A stretch of 64,000 bases of DNA from Nocardia vaccinii NBRC 15922 (GTDB lineage Bacteria; Actinomycetota; Actinomycetes; Mycobacteriales; Mycobacteriaceae), in NCBI RefSeq assembly GCF_001613305.1, contig NZ_BDCC01000035.1, forward strand, positions 241,417-305,416, written 5' to 3'. The position numbers were made by a program, and so were the translations under genes. This document shows positions 8,519 to 17,378 of the stretch, in pieces. Position 1 is the stretch's first letter. Each line of letters starts with the position of its first letter. Below the pieces are notes generated by a model that was given only the letters and a program-made list of their open reading frames with translations, had not been told where the DNA came from and made no database searches.

Positions 8519-9180
8519 GCGCGTGCACCACCCTTCACTGCACTCTTGACGATCACGACGCCGCCCTTGCGGCCCGGGATCGCACCCTTGATCAGCAGCA
8601 GGCCGTTCTCGGCGTCCACCTTGTGGACCGAGAGGTTCTGCGTGGTGACGCGGTCGCTACCCATCCGGCCCGACATCCGCATGCCTTTGAAAACACGGCC
8701 AGGCGTGGAACATCCGCCGATCGAGCCCGGACGGCGGTGCACGGCCTGCGCACCGTGCGAGGCGCCCTGGCCGCGGAAACCGTGGCGCTTCATGGTGCCG
8801 GCGAAGCCCTTGCCCTTGCTGGTGCCGGTCACGTCGACGTACGCGCCCTCTTCGAAGACCTCGGCGCTGAGCTCCTGGCCGACCTCGAAGGTCGAGGCGT
8901 CGGCGACGCGGATCTCGGCGACGTGGCGGCGCGGGGTGACGCCGGCCTTGCTGAACTGGCCGGAGACCGGCTTGGTCACCTTGCGCGGGTCGATGGCTCC
9001 GAAAGCGAGCTGAACGGCGGAGTAGCCGTCGCGCTCCACGGTGCGGATCTGGGTGACGACGTTCGGGCCCGCCTTGACGACGGTCACGGGAACGACGCGG
9101 TTCTTCTCGTCGAAGACCTGGGTCATGCCGAGCTTGGTGCCCAGGATGCCCGCGGCCGGACGGCTCTTGTTGTCAGTCAT
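8515..9180 (-). CDS. rplC: 50S ribosomal protein L3
   Basis: 221 aa from the ATG at 9180, which has GGGGA about 8 bases upstream. A GTG at 9198 is in frame but lacks a ribosome site and overlaps the rpsJ stop, so the internal ATG is preferred. ILGTKLGMTQVFDE, GTSKGKGFAGTMKRHGFRG and the SIGGCSTPGRVFKGMRMSG finger are invariant L3 sequences reaching towards the peptidyl-transferase centre. Confidence 0.96.
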   Translation of the reverse strand: MTDNKSRPAAGILGTKLGMTQVFDEKNRVVPVTVVKAGPNVVTQIRTVERDGYSAVQLAFGAIDPRKVTKPVSGQFSKAGVTPRRHVAEIRVADASTFEVGQELSAEVFEEGAYVDVTGTSKGKGFAGTMKRHGFRGQGASHGAQAVHRRPGSIGGCSTPGRVFKGMRMSGRMGSDRVTTQNLSVHKVDAENGLLLIKGAIPGRKGGVVIVKSAVKGGARA

Positions 9181-9194
9181 ATTCGAAGTCCCCG

Positions 9195-9500
9195 TCACTG
9201 AATGTTGACGTCGACGCTGGCCGGGAGGTCGATGCGCATGAGCGCGTCAACCGTCTTCGGCGTCGGGTCGAGGATGTCGATCAGCCGCTTGTGCGTACGC
9301 ATCTCGAAGTGCTCGCGCGAGTCCTTGTACTTGTGCGGCGAACGGATGACGCAGTACACGTTCTTCTCGGTCGGCAACGGCACCGGCCCGACGACGCGGG
9401 CACCGGTGCGGGTCACCGTCTCGACGATCTTGCGCGCAGACGCGTCGATCGCCTCATGGTCGTAGGCCTTGAGCCTGATGCGGATCTTCTGTCCCGCCAC
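9195..9500 (-). CDS. rpsJ: 30S ribosomal protein S10
   Basis: 101 aa from a GTG at 9500 with AAAGGA upstream; the frame is open to 9677, but the extra sequence is unlike S10. VAGQKIRIRLKAYDHEAID, GPVPLPTEKNVY and SREHFEMRTHKRLIDI are canonical. S10 is both a 30S head protein and the NusE transcription antitermination factor. It is the first gene of the operon, as in most bacteria. Confidence 0.98.
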   Translation of the reverse strand: MAGQKIRIRLKAYDHEAIDASARKIVETVTRTGARVVGPVPLPTEKNVYCVIRSPHKYKDSREHFEMRTHKRLIDILDPTPKTVDALMRIDLPASVDVNIQ

Positions 9501-9979
9501 GCTGAGTGTCCTTTTCTCCGCTTGTGCTTGCTCTTCGCTGTGGTAAGCGATCCGGGAGTCGCCTCCCGAAGCACCCTCATTTGCATGCCCGAACCTACGA
9601 AGACAGCAGACGCATCCGTACTTGCCTCGACCGGTATCTCTTCGAGAGAGGCTGACCGATCCATCGCCGCTGTTCATCTGTCATGGTTCTTCCGGTCCAC
9701 GCGGTCGGGCGTGTCGCCTTTCCGCTCATTCTTCGGCCACGGATAACTCTCCATTGGGCCGGAAGAACGCTGTCCCGGACGTATCCGCGCCGGACTCGAC
9801 ACCGATACTGATTGGGTACTGCCCGCCTCCGCCGATCGTGCCTGGTACCCGCGGATTTTCACCACAGACATAGGCCACCCGGTGAAGGCAACCCGACAAG
9901 TATGCACGAGCCCCGGCGCGGACTTCAAATCGGGGTCCTGTGAGCCCGGCGACCCGGCGCGGATGCCGCCGGGCGCTCG
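9501..9979. other. S10-operon leader/promoter region, no gene
   Basis: 479 bp without a credible coding region; the short ORFs crossing it have no ribosome sites or family features. It must hold the rpsJ promoter, but no convincing -35/-10 pair was recognised. A small hairpin (6-bp stem, 9553-9558 with 9563-9568, TCGC loop) lies 53-68 bp upstream of the rpsJ start, in the part that would be leader RNA. An L4-type control structure cannot be claimed from sequence alone. Confidence 0.6.
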
Positions 9980-10534
9980 TCAGATCGTCAGCGGCAACTT
10001 CGCCGGGCGCAGCCGGCGCCACACGACCACGAGGAAAATAACCAGCCCGGCCAGCGGGAGCAAGCCCAACGCCCAGCTCAGCGGCAGTGGCGGACCGGGT
10101 TGATCGAGGACCCGCACACCCCGCAGTGTTCCCTCGCCGCGTCCCTGCGGTCCGTCGATGGCGAAGGTGAAACTGTAGTCGCCGGGGGCGTTCAGGGATT
10201 TCACGTCCAGGCCCCAGGAGTCGCGTTTGCGCGGATGCCGCACGAGCGGCTGCACCCGGCGGGTGGCCCGGCGATCCGGTCCGTTGATCTTCAGGGTTCC
10301 GGATTTACCGGTGATGCCGCCGTCGGGCAGGAAGGTGAAGTCCAGCGACTGCATGGCCCGGATCGGCCACGTGGTGAATCCGACGGTGAGGTCGTACGGC
10401 CCGGCCTGGACCCGTTCGGTGTGCACGATGTTCACCGGTTGATAGGCGGCGGCCGGACCGGTCGTGATCAGGACCAGCGTGACCGCCGCGAGCAGGAGCG
10501 CCGCCAGTCGGCGCAGGGTGGCGCGGTGGGTCAC
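9980..10534 (-). CDS. Exported beta-rich protein with a C-terminal membrane anchor, last gene of the putative copper operon
   Basis: 184 aa with a GTG start. Residues 1-31 form a signal peptide ending near GPAAAYQP. A predicted all-beta extracytoplasmic domain of about 110 residues follows. One hydrophobic helix lies near residues 155-172 with RRLRP after it, so the topology is exported and anchored. The family is not recognised. It follows the 386-aa membrane protein by 43 bp on the same strand, and the build (signal peptide, Ig-like beta domain, single anchor) resembles YtkA/FixH- or CopC-like partners in metal-handling operons. There is no obvious Met- or His-rich patch in this member. Confidence 0.75.
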   Translation of the reverse strand: MTHRATLRRLAALLLAAVTLVLITTGPAAAYQPVNIVHTERVQAGPYDLTVGFTTWPIRAMQSLDFTFLPDGGITGKSGTLKINGPDRRATRRVQPLVRHPRKRDSWGLDVKSLNAPGDYSFTFAIDGPQGRGEGTLRGVRVLDQPGPPLPLSWALGLLPLAGLVIFLVVVWRRLRPAKLPLTI

Positions 10535-10577
10535 GACCGCACCTCGGCGCCGCGGCGATCGTGCGTGATGCGTTGGG

Positions 10578-11738
10578 TCACAAGGTCTCCCGTGGTGCGA
10601 GGGTGCGCAGCATGGCCGCGAAACGTCCGCCGAAGTATCCGGCGACGAGTCCGAACGGGATGCCCAGGACCGCGATGATGACGAACATCGACGCGCTGAT
10701 GTGCGCGACCGGATCGGTCAGGATCGTCTGCAGCGGCAGGCCGATGCCGAGGATGACCCCAGTGACCACGCCGGTCGCCGGCAGGGTGCGACGCGGTTCC
10801 GCATTCCGGGCCCTGGCCAGCGCGAACATTCCCTCCACGGCCACCGCGGCGACGATCAGGAACATCGGCATGATGCTCGGGAACGAGGGCGGCAGCGGCA
10901 GCAATCCGTCGCGCAGCGGCAGGCCCACGGCCGAGGCGTACACATGCGCGGCCCACGGCGAGAACCACCACAGCAGCCCCTGCGTCACACTCATCGCCAC
11001 ACCGATGGCCAGGGCGGACCCGGTCCGGCCCAGGACGACCGCGCCCATGATCAGCAGCATCGGTGCGAACAGCACGGTGGCGGCGACCATCGCGTCGACC
11101 GGCAGACGCAGATTGTTCAGCCCGTCGGCGGGGATCGGGGCGTAGGAGATCAGCAGCACGACCGCGAACACCAGCCCGATGCGCCCCCACAACTCGTCGC
11201 GGTGTGCGGAGAACACGATGACGCTGCCGATCATGGTTGTCGAGATCGAGAGGAACAGCGCCACGTGCGAGGGGGTGTTGAGGACCGCGTCGAATCCGTA
11301 GATCGAATGCCACTCCAGGTCGAACAGCCCGTAGAGCAGGAACAATGCCGCGCCAGCGCCGGAGACCATATAGCCGATCGGTGCGGTGAGCGTCCCGCCG
11401 AAGACCCGGATCGGCGTGCCGCCCGCGCGTGGCACCTCCCGGCCCGCCCGCTGTGCCGAGGTCATCAGCATTACCACGGCGAGACTGGCGAACCCGGAGA
11501 TCGCGCTGCCGGAATAGAGGAACAGATGCGGCAGGGTGAAGAAGGTATCCGGCCCGACGTCGTTGTGCCACTGGATATCCCAGCTGGTTCCGACCGTGGT
11601 GACGACGATCCCGAGCAGCACGACCCAGGCCCCCGCCCGTGCCGTCGTGCCGGTGGCGGCGGCCACGGTGATCGGGCGTGCCGTGCTCGCCGCTCGCTCA
11701 CCGCCGGACGCGGTGTCGAACGGTATCGAGGTGCTCAT
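10578..11738 (-). CDS. Polytopic membrane protein with conserved-looking His residues, in the putative copper operon
   Basis: 386 aa with about ten transmembrane helices; the start has AGGGGAG six bases upstream. Histidines occur near membrane boundaries: W-H-N-D near the first loop, TLPHLFLYSG, LEWHSIYGF and NTPSHV, all in the N-terminal half. Such paired His residues in a multi-helix protein suggest metal or haem coordination, but no known family (CopD, COX, CtaG) is clearly matched. It lies between a FixH/YtkA-like protein and an exported anchored protein, on the same strand as the Met-rich protein at 12323-14083, so a metal-related role is inferred from context only. Confidence 0.7.
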   Translation of the reverse strand: MSTSIPFDTASGGERAASTARPITVAAATGTTARAGAWVVLLGIVVTTVGTSWDIQWHNDVGPDTFFTLPHLFLYSGSAISGFASLAVVMLMTSAQRAGREVPRAGGTPIRVFGGTLTAPIGYMVSGAGAALFLLYGLFDLEWHSIYGFDAVLNTPSHVALFLSISTTMIGSVIVFSAHRDELWGRIGLVFAVVLLISYAPIPADGLNNLRLPVDAMVAATVLFAPMLLIMGAVVLGRTGSALAIGVAMSVTQGLLWWFSPWAAHVYASAVGLPLRDGLLPLPPSFPSIMPMFLIVAAVAVEGMFALARARNAEPRRTLPATGVVTGVILGIGLPLQTILTDPVAHISASMFVIIAVLGIPFGLVAGYFGGRFAAMLRTLAPRETL

Positions 11739-11864
11739 GGCGTCTCCCCTGTCTCGGGCTGCGACCAGGTTGTCGCCTCGTCGGTATCCGGCAGCGATCC
11801 GGTCGGTCGCTCCCTGTTTTCACGCATCGCGCTGCTCCTTCCGGTGCTGCCGCACCCCTGTCAC

Positions 11865-12326
11865 TCATCCGCTGATCCACAGCGGTACGGAAAGCCGATC
11901 GGTCGTATCGCCGATCACGATGGACAGCCGCAGATCCCACGGCCCGGTCATCATGAACGGCACATCCTGTGCGTGATAACGACCCCCTCCGCTCGAGGTC
12001 GCGGTCACCGGCGCATTCGCGTACCCCATCCGCGGTTCCACCGCCTGCACCTCGACGACGGCGCCGTTCACCGGATGTCCCGCGCGATCGGCGATGTCGA
12101 TATCGATGCCGGTGTCGCCGATGCGAGAACTACCCGATGTCACAGTGACGATGTGATCGGCTGTGCCGCCGTGCATTACGAGATGTCCGGGTGGACTCGG
12201 CCACAGCAGCCACCCCACCAGCGCGATCAGCGCGACCACGAGCGCGAGAACCGCGGCTACCCGTAGCGTTCGGGCGCGCGAGGTGTGGTCGACCGGCTCT
12301 GCTGTGGCCGCCGGACTCGCCGTCAT
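11865..12326 (-). CDS. FixH/YtkA-like membrane-anchored beta-domain protein
   Basis: 153 aa from the ATG at 12326, chosen because GGAGG lies six bases upstream; the frame is open to 12401. One N-terminal transmembrane helix (RVAAVLALVVALIALVGWLLW) is followed by an extracytoplasmic beta-sandwich of about 110 residues, with the GYANAPVTATSSGGGRYHAQ and GPWDLRLSIVIGD segments typical of FixH/YtkA-like domains. These domains accompany copper loading or heavy-metal membrane systems. The start overlaps the stop of the upstream 586-aa gene (ATGA), so the two are translationally coupled. Confidence 0.75.
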   Translation of the reverse strand: MTASPAATAEPVDHTSRARTLRVAAVLALVVALIALVGWLLWPSPPGHLVMHGGTADHIVTVTSGSSRIGDTGIDIDIADRAGHPVNGAVVEVQAVEPRMGYANAPVTATSSGGGRYHAQDVPFMMTGPWDLRLSIVIGDTTDRLSVPLWISG

Positions 12327-14083
12327 CGTGATCCTCCCGCGGCGACGTCGAGAACGATAGGAATTGTGAGCACGGTGTAATTCCGTTCCACCTGGATCCA
12401 CACCCGGTAGCGGCCGGGGGTCGCGAAGGTGTAGGTGAACGGGACCGCCGGGCCGTATGCGGCAACGGTCTCGTCCGGTGCGCTGTCGCCGTTCACCGGC
12501 GGCATCAGCATCGCGCCGCCGGGAGCGCTGCTGACCGAACCGTCACCGCCACCCGGCATTGTCGGCGTTGGCCGAGCACTCGATTCCGAGCCGTGGTACA
12601 TCCCGGGCAGATCCGGCATCGGCGCAGCGCTCGTACCGGAATCGTCGTTCATACCAGGCATGTTCGGCATATCCGGCATGGTTTTCGGGCCGGAAGTCGT
12701 TGTCCCGCCGGCGGGCTGGTTGCTCATCCCCGGCATGGACATGCCGCCCATGGAGTGCGCGTGCCCCCAGACGGGAGCACTCTGCACGGCTGTGCCGATA
12801 TCGGTATCCGAATCGGGAAGTGGTCCAGCGACGATCATGTGCCCAACCATGCCGAGCCAAGGTTGCAGGTCGGGAGTGTTGCCGACGGTCGCGTCGAGAG
12901 GTATCGGCGTACCCGCGGTTGCGGCGGTGGTGGCCAAGGTGATCGGGGTGGTGTCGGCCTCGGTCGATGCCGTCGTGGCACCGTTGCCGAGGTGTATCGG
13001 ATTCGCGGTATGCGGCGGTGACGCGCTGGTGCTGGTGGCCTGTCCCGGCGCTACGGTGAATCCTTCTGCGGCGCGGACCATTTGCACACCTCCGCCCCGC
13101 CGCGCCAGTTCGGCGGACAGCGCATAGTGCCCGGCCTCGGGCGGGGCGAGGCGAATCCTGAAGCGGCCGGGCGCGATTCGAATCGGATGCAGATGCCAGA
13201 GCTGACCGCTCGGCCCGACCACCAGCAGGTGGATCAGCGCACTGTCCTCGATGACCAGATCGTCGACGGCCGCGCCGGTGGCCGCATCGGTCAGGTTCAG
13301 ATCCAGATCACCCGGCTGCCCGGCGCTCAGCGGCGCACCGCCCAGGGCGAGCATCACCGGCGGCCGGGAGAAGTCCGAAATCAGTGGCCGCCCAAGAGCA
13401 TACGGGTTGCTCACATTGTCCACATCGGGATCGAGCTGGACGCCCGGCTGCGGTGGCAGCGGCAATGACGCGGACAGCACCGCGGCGGTGATCGCCACCG
13501 CCAATCCCGCAACCATCCCTCCGGCGGGCACCACCGCCCACGCACCGCGCCGCGCCCGAACCGCCACCAGAATCGAAACCGGCAGCAACACACCGGCAGC
13601 CAGGAATCCACCGTAAACGAAACGTTCCGGCGGCGTAGTCACCTGTTTCGACACGACGAACGGAATCCGCGCGACCCGCTGCCCGTCGCTCACCGCCAGC
13701 TCCCAAGGCCCGGCCCGATCCACTCGCACCGTGGTCCAGTACATCCCGGGCGCACCACCGAGCTGAATCGTCCCGCGAGCAGTGGGAGCACCCGGCGCGG
13801 GCGACGACGCCGAGGACGAGGCCCCGGTCGGCGTCACGGCCAGGGTCAGCCCTCCCTCCGCGGTCCCCGCATGAGTGACCACCTCGACCTGCAACGGCCC
13901 CGGCACCGACGTCACCCGCCGCAACACAACGGTCAACTCCCGACCCCCCAACGTCTGCGCGACAGACACATCCCCACCCGAAGACGGCGCATCAGCTCCC
14001 GCAACCCCGCCCGCGCCCATCAGCAAGAAGACCCCCATGAGCGGGAGAAGGCCCCACCGCCACACCCGCCCGATAGCCATCAC
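12323..14083 (-). CDS. Large exported protein with a methionine-rich loop, probable copper handling
   Basis: 586 aa, first gene of a four-gene minus-strand operon. Residues about 1-30 are a signal peptide. Two hydrophobic helices lie near residues 155-205. A beta domain follows with HLLVVGPSGQLWHLHP, the His-containing motif of periplasmic metal-binding folds. The last third has WLGMVGHMIVAGP, an inserted Met/Pro/Gly-rich loop (about residues 435-540, with repeats such as MGGMSMPGM and MPDMPNMPGM), and a closing FTYTFATPGRYRVW strand. MxxM/MxM arrays of this kind bind Cu(I)/Cu(II) in exported copper proteins (PcoA/CopA class). Copper resistance or delivery to an oxidase is the best reading; the exact family is not recognised. 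Confidence 0.75.
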   Translation of the reverse strand: MMAIGRVWRWGLLPLMGVFLLMGAGGVAGADAPSSGGDVSVAQTLGGRELTVVLRRVTSVPGPLQVEVVTHAGTAEGGLTLAVTPTGASSSASSPAPGAPTARGTIQLGGAPGMYWTTVRVDRAGPWELAVSDGQRVARIPFVVSKQVTTPPERFVYGGFLAAGVLLPVSILVAVRARRGAWAVVPAGGMVAGLAVAITAAVLSASLPLPPQPGVQLDPDVDNVSNPYALGRPLISDFSRPPVMLALGGAPLSAGQPGDLDLNLTDAATGAAVDDLVIEDSALIHLLVVGPSGQLWHLHPIRIAPGRFRIRLAPPEAGHYALSAELARRGGGVQMVRAAEGFTVAPGQATSTSASPPHTANPIHLGNGATTASTEADTTPITLATTAATAGTPIPLDATVGNTPDLQPWLGMVGHMIVAGPLPDSDTDIGTAVQSAPVWGHAHSMGGMSMPGMSNQPAGGTTTSGPKTMPDMPNMPGMNDDSGTSAAPMPDLPGMYHGSESSARPTPTMPGGGDGSVSSAPGGAMLMPPVNGDSAPDETVAAYGPAVPFTYTFATPGRYRVWIQVERNYTVLTIPIVLDVAAGGSR

Positions 14084-14116
14084 AAGCCCATCGTAGAAAC
14101 CCCCACCCCCGATTCC

Positions 14117-14134
14117 ATCACCTCACAAGGTGAT
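14117..14134. promoter_or_regulatory. Inverted repeat upstream of the putative copper operon
   Basis: ATCACCT-N4-AGGTGAT, a perfect 7-bp inverted repeat, is centred about 42 bp upstream of the 586-aa gene's start. It is suitably placed for an operator; the symmetric AGGT/ACCT halves are reminiscent of MerR-type (CueR-like) sites, but no regulator gene is nearby. Confidence 0.4.
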
Positions 14135-14236
14135 CCCCCCTCCCCCGCAAGAGTGATGCACCCCGAGAAATCCCCCGGTATCCCTATGCGCCGCAACGCC
14201 TCACCCGCCCCCGGCGCTCCGAGCATCCCGAAATAC

Positions 14237-14637
14237 TCAGTCCAACACTTCATCCAGCGTGCTCGCGGTCAACACCCGCTCGGCCCACACATCCAACGTT
14301 TCGACATCAGCCGCATAAACCTTCTCCTCGACAGAAGAACTCAACGACCCGAACTTCAGAGCCAACTGCTCGAGCAACATCGCCGCACGACCACGCGCTT
14401 CACCGCGCGCTTCACCCAGCGCTTCGCGCATCTCAGCCGTTGTCACGATGACCTCCTTGGCGATGGGTCCGAGTTGTTCGGCGAAGGATTCGAACTCGCC
14501 GGGGTACAGCTTGCCAACATATTCAATGTACGTCGCGATGACCTGGAACGCCTCCCTGCCATAGGGCCTTCGAGGATGACACGGAAGAGCATTTTACGAA
14601 CCAACGCGTCGTGCGGATTGGAGGGATCGGATGTCAT
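14237..14637 (-). pseudogene. Remnant of an Rpn-like nuclease/transposase_31-type gene, deleted and frameshifted
   Basis: The ATG at 14637 begins MTSDPSNPHDALVRKML, like the N-terminus of Rpn-type PD-(D/E)XK proteins, and that frame soon becomes nonsense. From about 14580 a second minus-strand frame gives GREAFQVIATYIEYVGKLYP and AEQLGPIAKEVIVTTAEMRE. It continues into the 69-codon ORF ending at 14237 with EARGEARGRAAMLLEQL and the typical end LDVWAERVLTASTLDEVLD. Intact members are about 250-300 aa; the catalytic core between the two parts is absent here, so this is a deletion derivative plus a frameshift and not a working gene. Family naming is by recall. Confidence 0.65.
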
Positions 14638-14843
14638 GCCGAATACCGTACGCGAAAATGCCGACAAAAGCCCAAATCGCCTGCATGGCAACTTATTTCA
14701 ATACTTCAATTCACCAACCGGCCGAATAGCAGAAATACAAATGGGAAATTACTCGAATGGAACATTTCTCGAACGGACTTGTTGCAGGGAACCAGGTCGT
14801 CAACCACCTCTCCCCAGAACTTACTATCGAGTAAGATAGGGGC

Positions 14844-15320
14844 ATGACGAACGAGACCGCCGCCTTCCGCGGCTGGAAGAAGCTCCCCGACAACCGTATC
14901 GGGCATGCGCTGTTCTCCCTGGGCATGGTCGCCCGGGTGCCCTACTTCGGCACCATCGTTCCGAACGTCGTGCGGCTCGAACCGGGCGTCTGCGAGGTCA
15001 CCGCCCCGAAATGGTTCGGTATTCACAATCACCTCGGCACCTTTCACGCGATCGCCGCCTGCAACCTCGCCGAGGTCGCGATGGGGATGCTCAGCGAGGC
15101 CACCGTCCCCACCACTCACCGCTGGATCCCCAAGGCGATGAACGTCCAGTACCTCGCCAAGGCCGAATCGGGCCTGCGCGCCATAGCCCAACTTCCGGAA
15201 ATCCCCGATTTCAGCGAAATAACCGAGGGCCGGGACCTCACCGTCCCCGTCTCGATCTACGACAAGCACGGCGTCGAGGTCGTCCACGCCGACATCACCA
15301 CCTGGATCACCCCGAAGTAG
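14844..15320 (+). CDS. Hotdog-fold protein, DUF4442/thioesterase-like
   Basis: 158 aa. The pattern YFGTIVPNVVRLEPGVCEV, then WFGIHNHLGTFHAIAACNLAE with an H-N-H-x-G-T-x-H core, matches the hotdog helix and active-site loop of DUF4442/PaaI-like proteins, where the H-N-x-x-G-T element positions an acyl-CoA thioester. The end WIPKAMNVQYLAKAESGL fits the central strand. It probably acts on acyl-CoA in the cytoplasm; the substrate is unknown. It stands alone between a pseudogene and the convergent glycosyltransferase gene. Its ATG lies after a run TACTATCGAGTAAGATAGGGGC that holds both a possible -10 and an AGGGG ribosome site. Confidence 0.75.
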   Translation: MTNETAAFRGWKKLPDNRIGHALFSLGMVARVPYFGTIVPNVVRLEPGVCEVTAPKWFGIHNHLGTFHAIAACNLAEVAMGMLSEATVPTTHRWIPKAMNVQYLAKAESGLRAIAQLPEIPDFSEITEGRDLTVPVSIYDKHGVEVVHADITTWITPK

Positions 15321-15421
15321 CCGGCATCGCTCGGACCCTCCCGCTTTTGTCGGCCGGCGCGGTGTGGCACGACGACCTGTCCTGGGCAGCGATTCGGCAG
15401 CCTTCCCTCCGGCCGGCTTCC

Positions 15422-16612
15422 CTACCGGCCCGACGTTGGGCCCAGCATCTTTTCGATGAGGTCGGCCGCTCGCATGGTGCCGCCTTCGGCTCGCGTCTCG
15501 GCCCGTAACCGCGCTGAGCGATCGGCGAGTTCCGGATCGGTGGTGAGTTCGATCAGGGCTTTCCGCAACGTTTCGGCGGTGGCGTTCGCGGTGTCGACGC
15601 GGCGGGCCACTCCCAGTTCGACGAGCCGGTCGGCGTTGGTGAACTGTTCCGCGCCTTGCGGAACCGCGATCATCGGGATGCCTGCCAGCAGCCCTTCCGC
15701 ACAGCCGCCCATGCCGGCGTGCGTGATGAAGGCATCGGCCTGTTCCAGAATCGTTCGCTGCGGAACCCATTGGTGCACTTCGACATTGGGTGGAATTTCG
15801 CCGAGCTCCCTGGCAGTCGTGTGCTTTCCGATCTGGAGGACGACGTGCCAGCCGGGCAGGCCACCGAAGGCCGCCAGGCATCGCCGGTAGAACTCAGGCC
15901 GGCGGGTGTACGCCGAACCCAGCGAGATCAGCAGGACCTTCTCCGCGTCGGCCGGACGCGCCCACCCCCGTTCCACCGGTCGGGTGCCGAAGCATGGACC
16001 GACGAATGTCACTGTGCCGGTGTCGACCCGGTCTGCGTGCGGTTGCATCGCCCGGGGTATCAGGGCCAGAGCTCGTTCAGGTGGGCCGGAGAAGGTATCG
16101 ACGTCCGTGGTGGCAGCACCGCTGTCGGCGAGCCAGTGTGCGAACCTCGCCCGGTAGGCGTCGGCGCCCGGCAGCTGCCTGATGGCGGCGGCGACGTCCC
16201 GGTCGTATCCCTCCCATGCCACGAACGTCGGAGACAGTTGCACAAGGGGGCGATGCTGAGTTTCGGCGATGGCACGCGCGGCGTAGGCACCGATATCGTA
16301 CAGGTAGAGGTCCGCGGGGGCGTGGTCGTAGGACGCACGCAACTGCGGGAATGCGTGCAGGGCGTTGTCGAGGAAAAGATTCATCGCAGCGATCGGCTCA
16401 TCGGGCCAGGCGTCGTCTGCGACCGGTAATACCGAAGTACAGCAGACGAATTCGGCCCCTGTGCCGGCGATGAGATCGCCAACGGCAGGGTCGTTGGCGT
16501 AGGTCACGCGATGGCCGCGGGCCACCAGTTCCCGAATGATCTCGAGGCCGGCCAGAACGTGACTGACGATCGGAATGCCGATCATCGCGAGGTGGGCAGG
16601 ACGGGCAGGCAT
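15422..16612 (-). CDS. MGT-family glycosyltransferase (macrolide-inactivating type)
   Basis: 396 aa from the ATG at 16612 with GGGGA seven bases upstream; the much longer ORF reading to 17317 runs through the neighbouring gene in a wrong frame. The N-terminal MIGIPIVSHVLAGLEIIREL is the acceptor-domain beta1/alpha1 with the catalytic-base His of GT-B enzymes. The C-terminal donor site has VHQWVPQRTILEQADAFITH, then AGMGGCAEGLLAGIPMIAVP and QGAEQFTNA, the PSPG-like nucleotide-sugar motif of the OleD/MGT family. These cytosolic enzymes glucosylate macrolides and other small molecules. It lies 11 bp after a Vat-like acetyltransferase gene and is probably co-transcribed with it. Confidence 0.85.
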   Translation of the reverse strand: MPARPAHLAMIGIPIVSHVLAGLEIIRELVARGHRVTYANDPAVGDLIAGTGAEFVCCTSVLPVADDAWPDEPIAAMNLFLDNALHAFPQLRASYDHAPADLYLYDIGAYAARAIAETQHRPLVQLSPTFVAWEGYDRDVAAAIRQLPGADAYRARFAHWLADSGAATTDVDTFSGPPERALALIPRAMQPHADRVDTGTVTFVGPCFGTRPVERGWARPADAEKVLLISLGSAYTRRPEFYRRCLAAFGGLPGWHVVLQIGKHTTARELGEIPPNVEVHQWVPQRTILEQADAFITHAGMGGCAEGLLAGIPMIAVPQGAEQFTNADRLVELGVARRVDTANATAETLRKALIELTTDPELADRSARLRAETRAEGGTMRAADLIEKMLGPTSGR

Positions 16613-16623
16613 GACGGTTCCCC

Positions 16624-17283
16624 TCAGATCAGATCTCGGGCGGCGGCCTCGAGATCGGCGATGGTGCCGGACATGATCGCTCGCACGTGGACCGTGACGT
16701 GCTCTACCGGCCAGTCCCACCAGGCCACCGCCAACAGTCGGGCGATATCGTCGGCGTCGTAGCGGGTGCGGACGAGGCGAGCCGGGTTGCCGCCCACGAT
16801 GCCGTAGTCGGGCACATCGGCGACGACCACGGAGCCGGTGCTGATGATCGCGCCGTGACCGATCCGCACACCAGGCATCACCGTCACCCCATTGCCGAAC
16901 CAGACGTCGTTGCCCACGACCGTGTCGCCACGATTCGGCAGACCCGTGATCAGGTCGAAGTGGTCGGACCACGAGCCCCCCATGATCGGGAAGGGAAAGG
17001 TCGAGGGGCCGTCCATGCGGTGATTCGCGCCGTTCATGATGAACCGCACGCCGGTTGCCAGCGCGCAGAACTTCCCGATGACCAACTTCTCCGGACCGTA
17101 GTGGTACAGCACATTGCGGGTCTCGAACGCGGTCGGATCGTCCGGGTCGTCGTAGTAGGAGAATTCCCCGATCTCGATCAGCGGCGACGTGACAAGGGGT
17201 TTCAACAGCACCGTCCGTGGCTGGCCGGGTATGGGGCGCAGAACGGTCGGATCCGCGGGAATCGGGACGGAGTCCTCGGGCAT
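16624..17283 (-). CDS. Vat-like streptogramin A O-acetyltransferase
   Basis: 219 aa. It has the left-handed beta-helix hexapeptide repeats (GDTVVGNDVWFGNGVTVMPG, then RIGHGAIISTGSVV, then GNPARLVR). The catalytic His88 is in NGANHRMDG, followed by GPSTFPF, and the N-terminal part has FSYYDDP and YGPEKLVIGKFCALA. This is the xenobiotic-acetyltransferase layout shared by VatD and CatB; length (about 210) and motifs favour the Vat branch, which uses acetyl-CoA to acetylate streptogramin A. Resistance should be considered predicted and not proven. It heads a two-gene operon divergent from a TetR regulator. Confidence 0.85.
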   Translation of the reverse strand: MPEDSVPIPADPTVLRPIPGQPRTVLLKPLVTSPLIEIGEFSYYDDPDDPTAFETRNVLYHYGPEKLVIGKFCALATGVRFIMNGANHRMDGPSTFPFPIMGGSWSDHFDLITGLPNRGDTVVGNDVWFGNGVTVMPGVRIGHGAIISTGSVVVADVPDYGIVGGNPARLVRTRYDADDIARLLAVAWWDWPVEHVTVHVRAIMSGTIADLEAAARDLI

Positions 17284-17378
17284 GGCGAAACTCCTTCGGA
17301 CAGTGGGCTTTCGGCACGCGTGGCGGTCTCGTCGGTTCCAGCGGCGGCAGCCGTTCGGCGCGTCCGTCGAGGCCTATT

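Noticed and set aside
9501..9979. Promoter or L4-type leader structure for the S10 operon
   Set aside because: No convincing -35/-10 pair and only one small hairpin could be seen; reported as a region but not as a defined element.
15422..17317. 631-codon ORF suggesting a fusion upstream of the glycosyltransferase
   Set aside because: Its first part overlaps the acetyltransferase gene in another frame and is low-complexity; the true start is the ATG at 16612 with a ribosome site.
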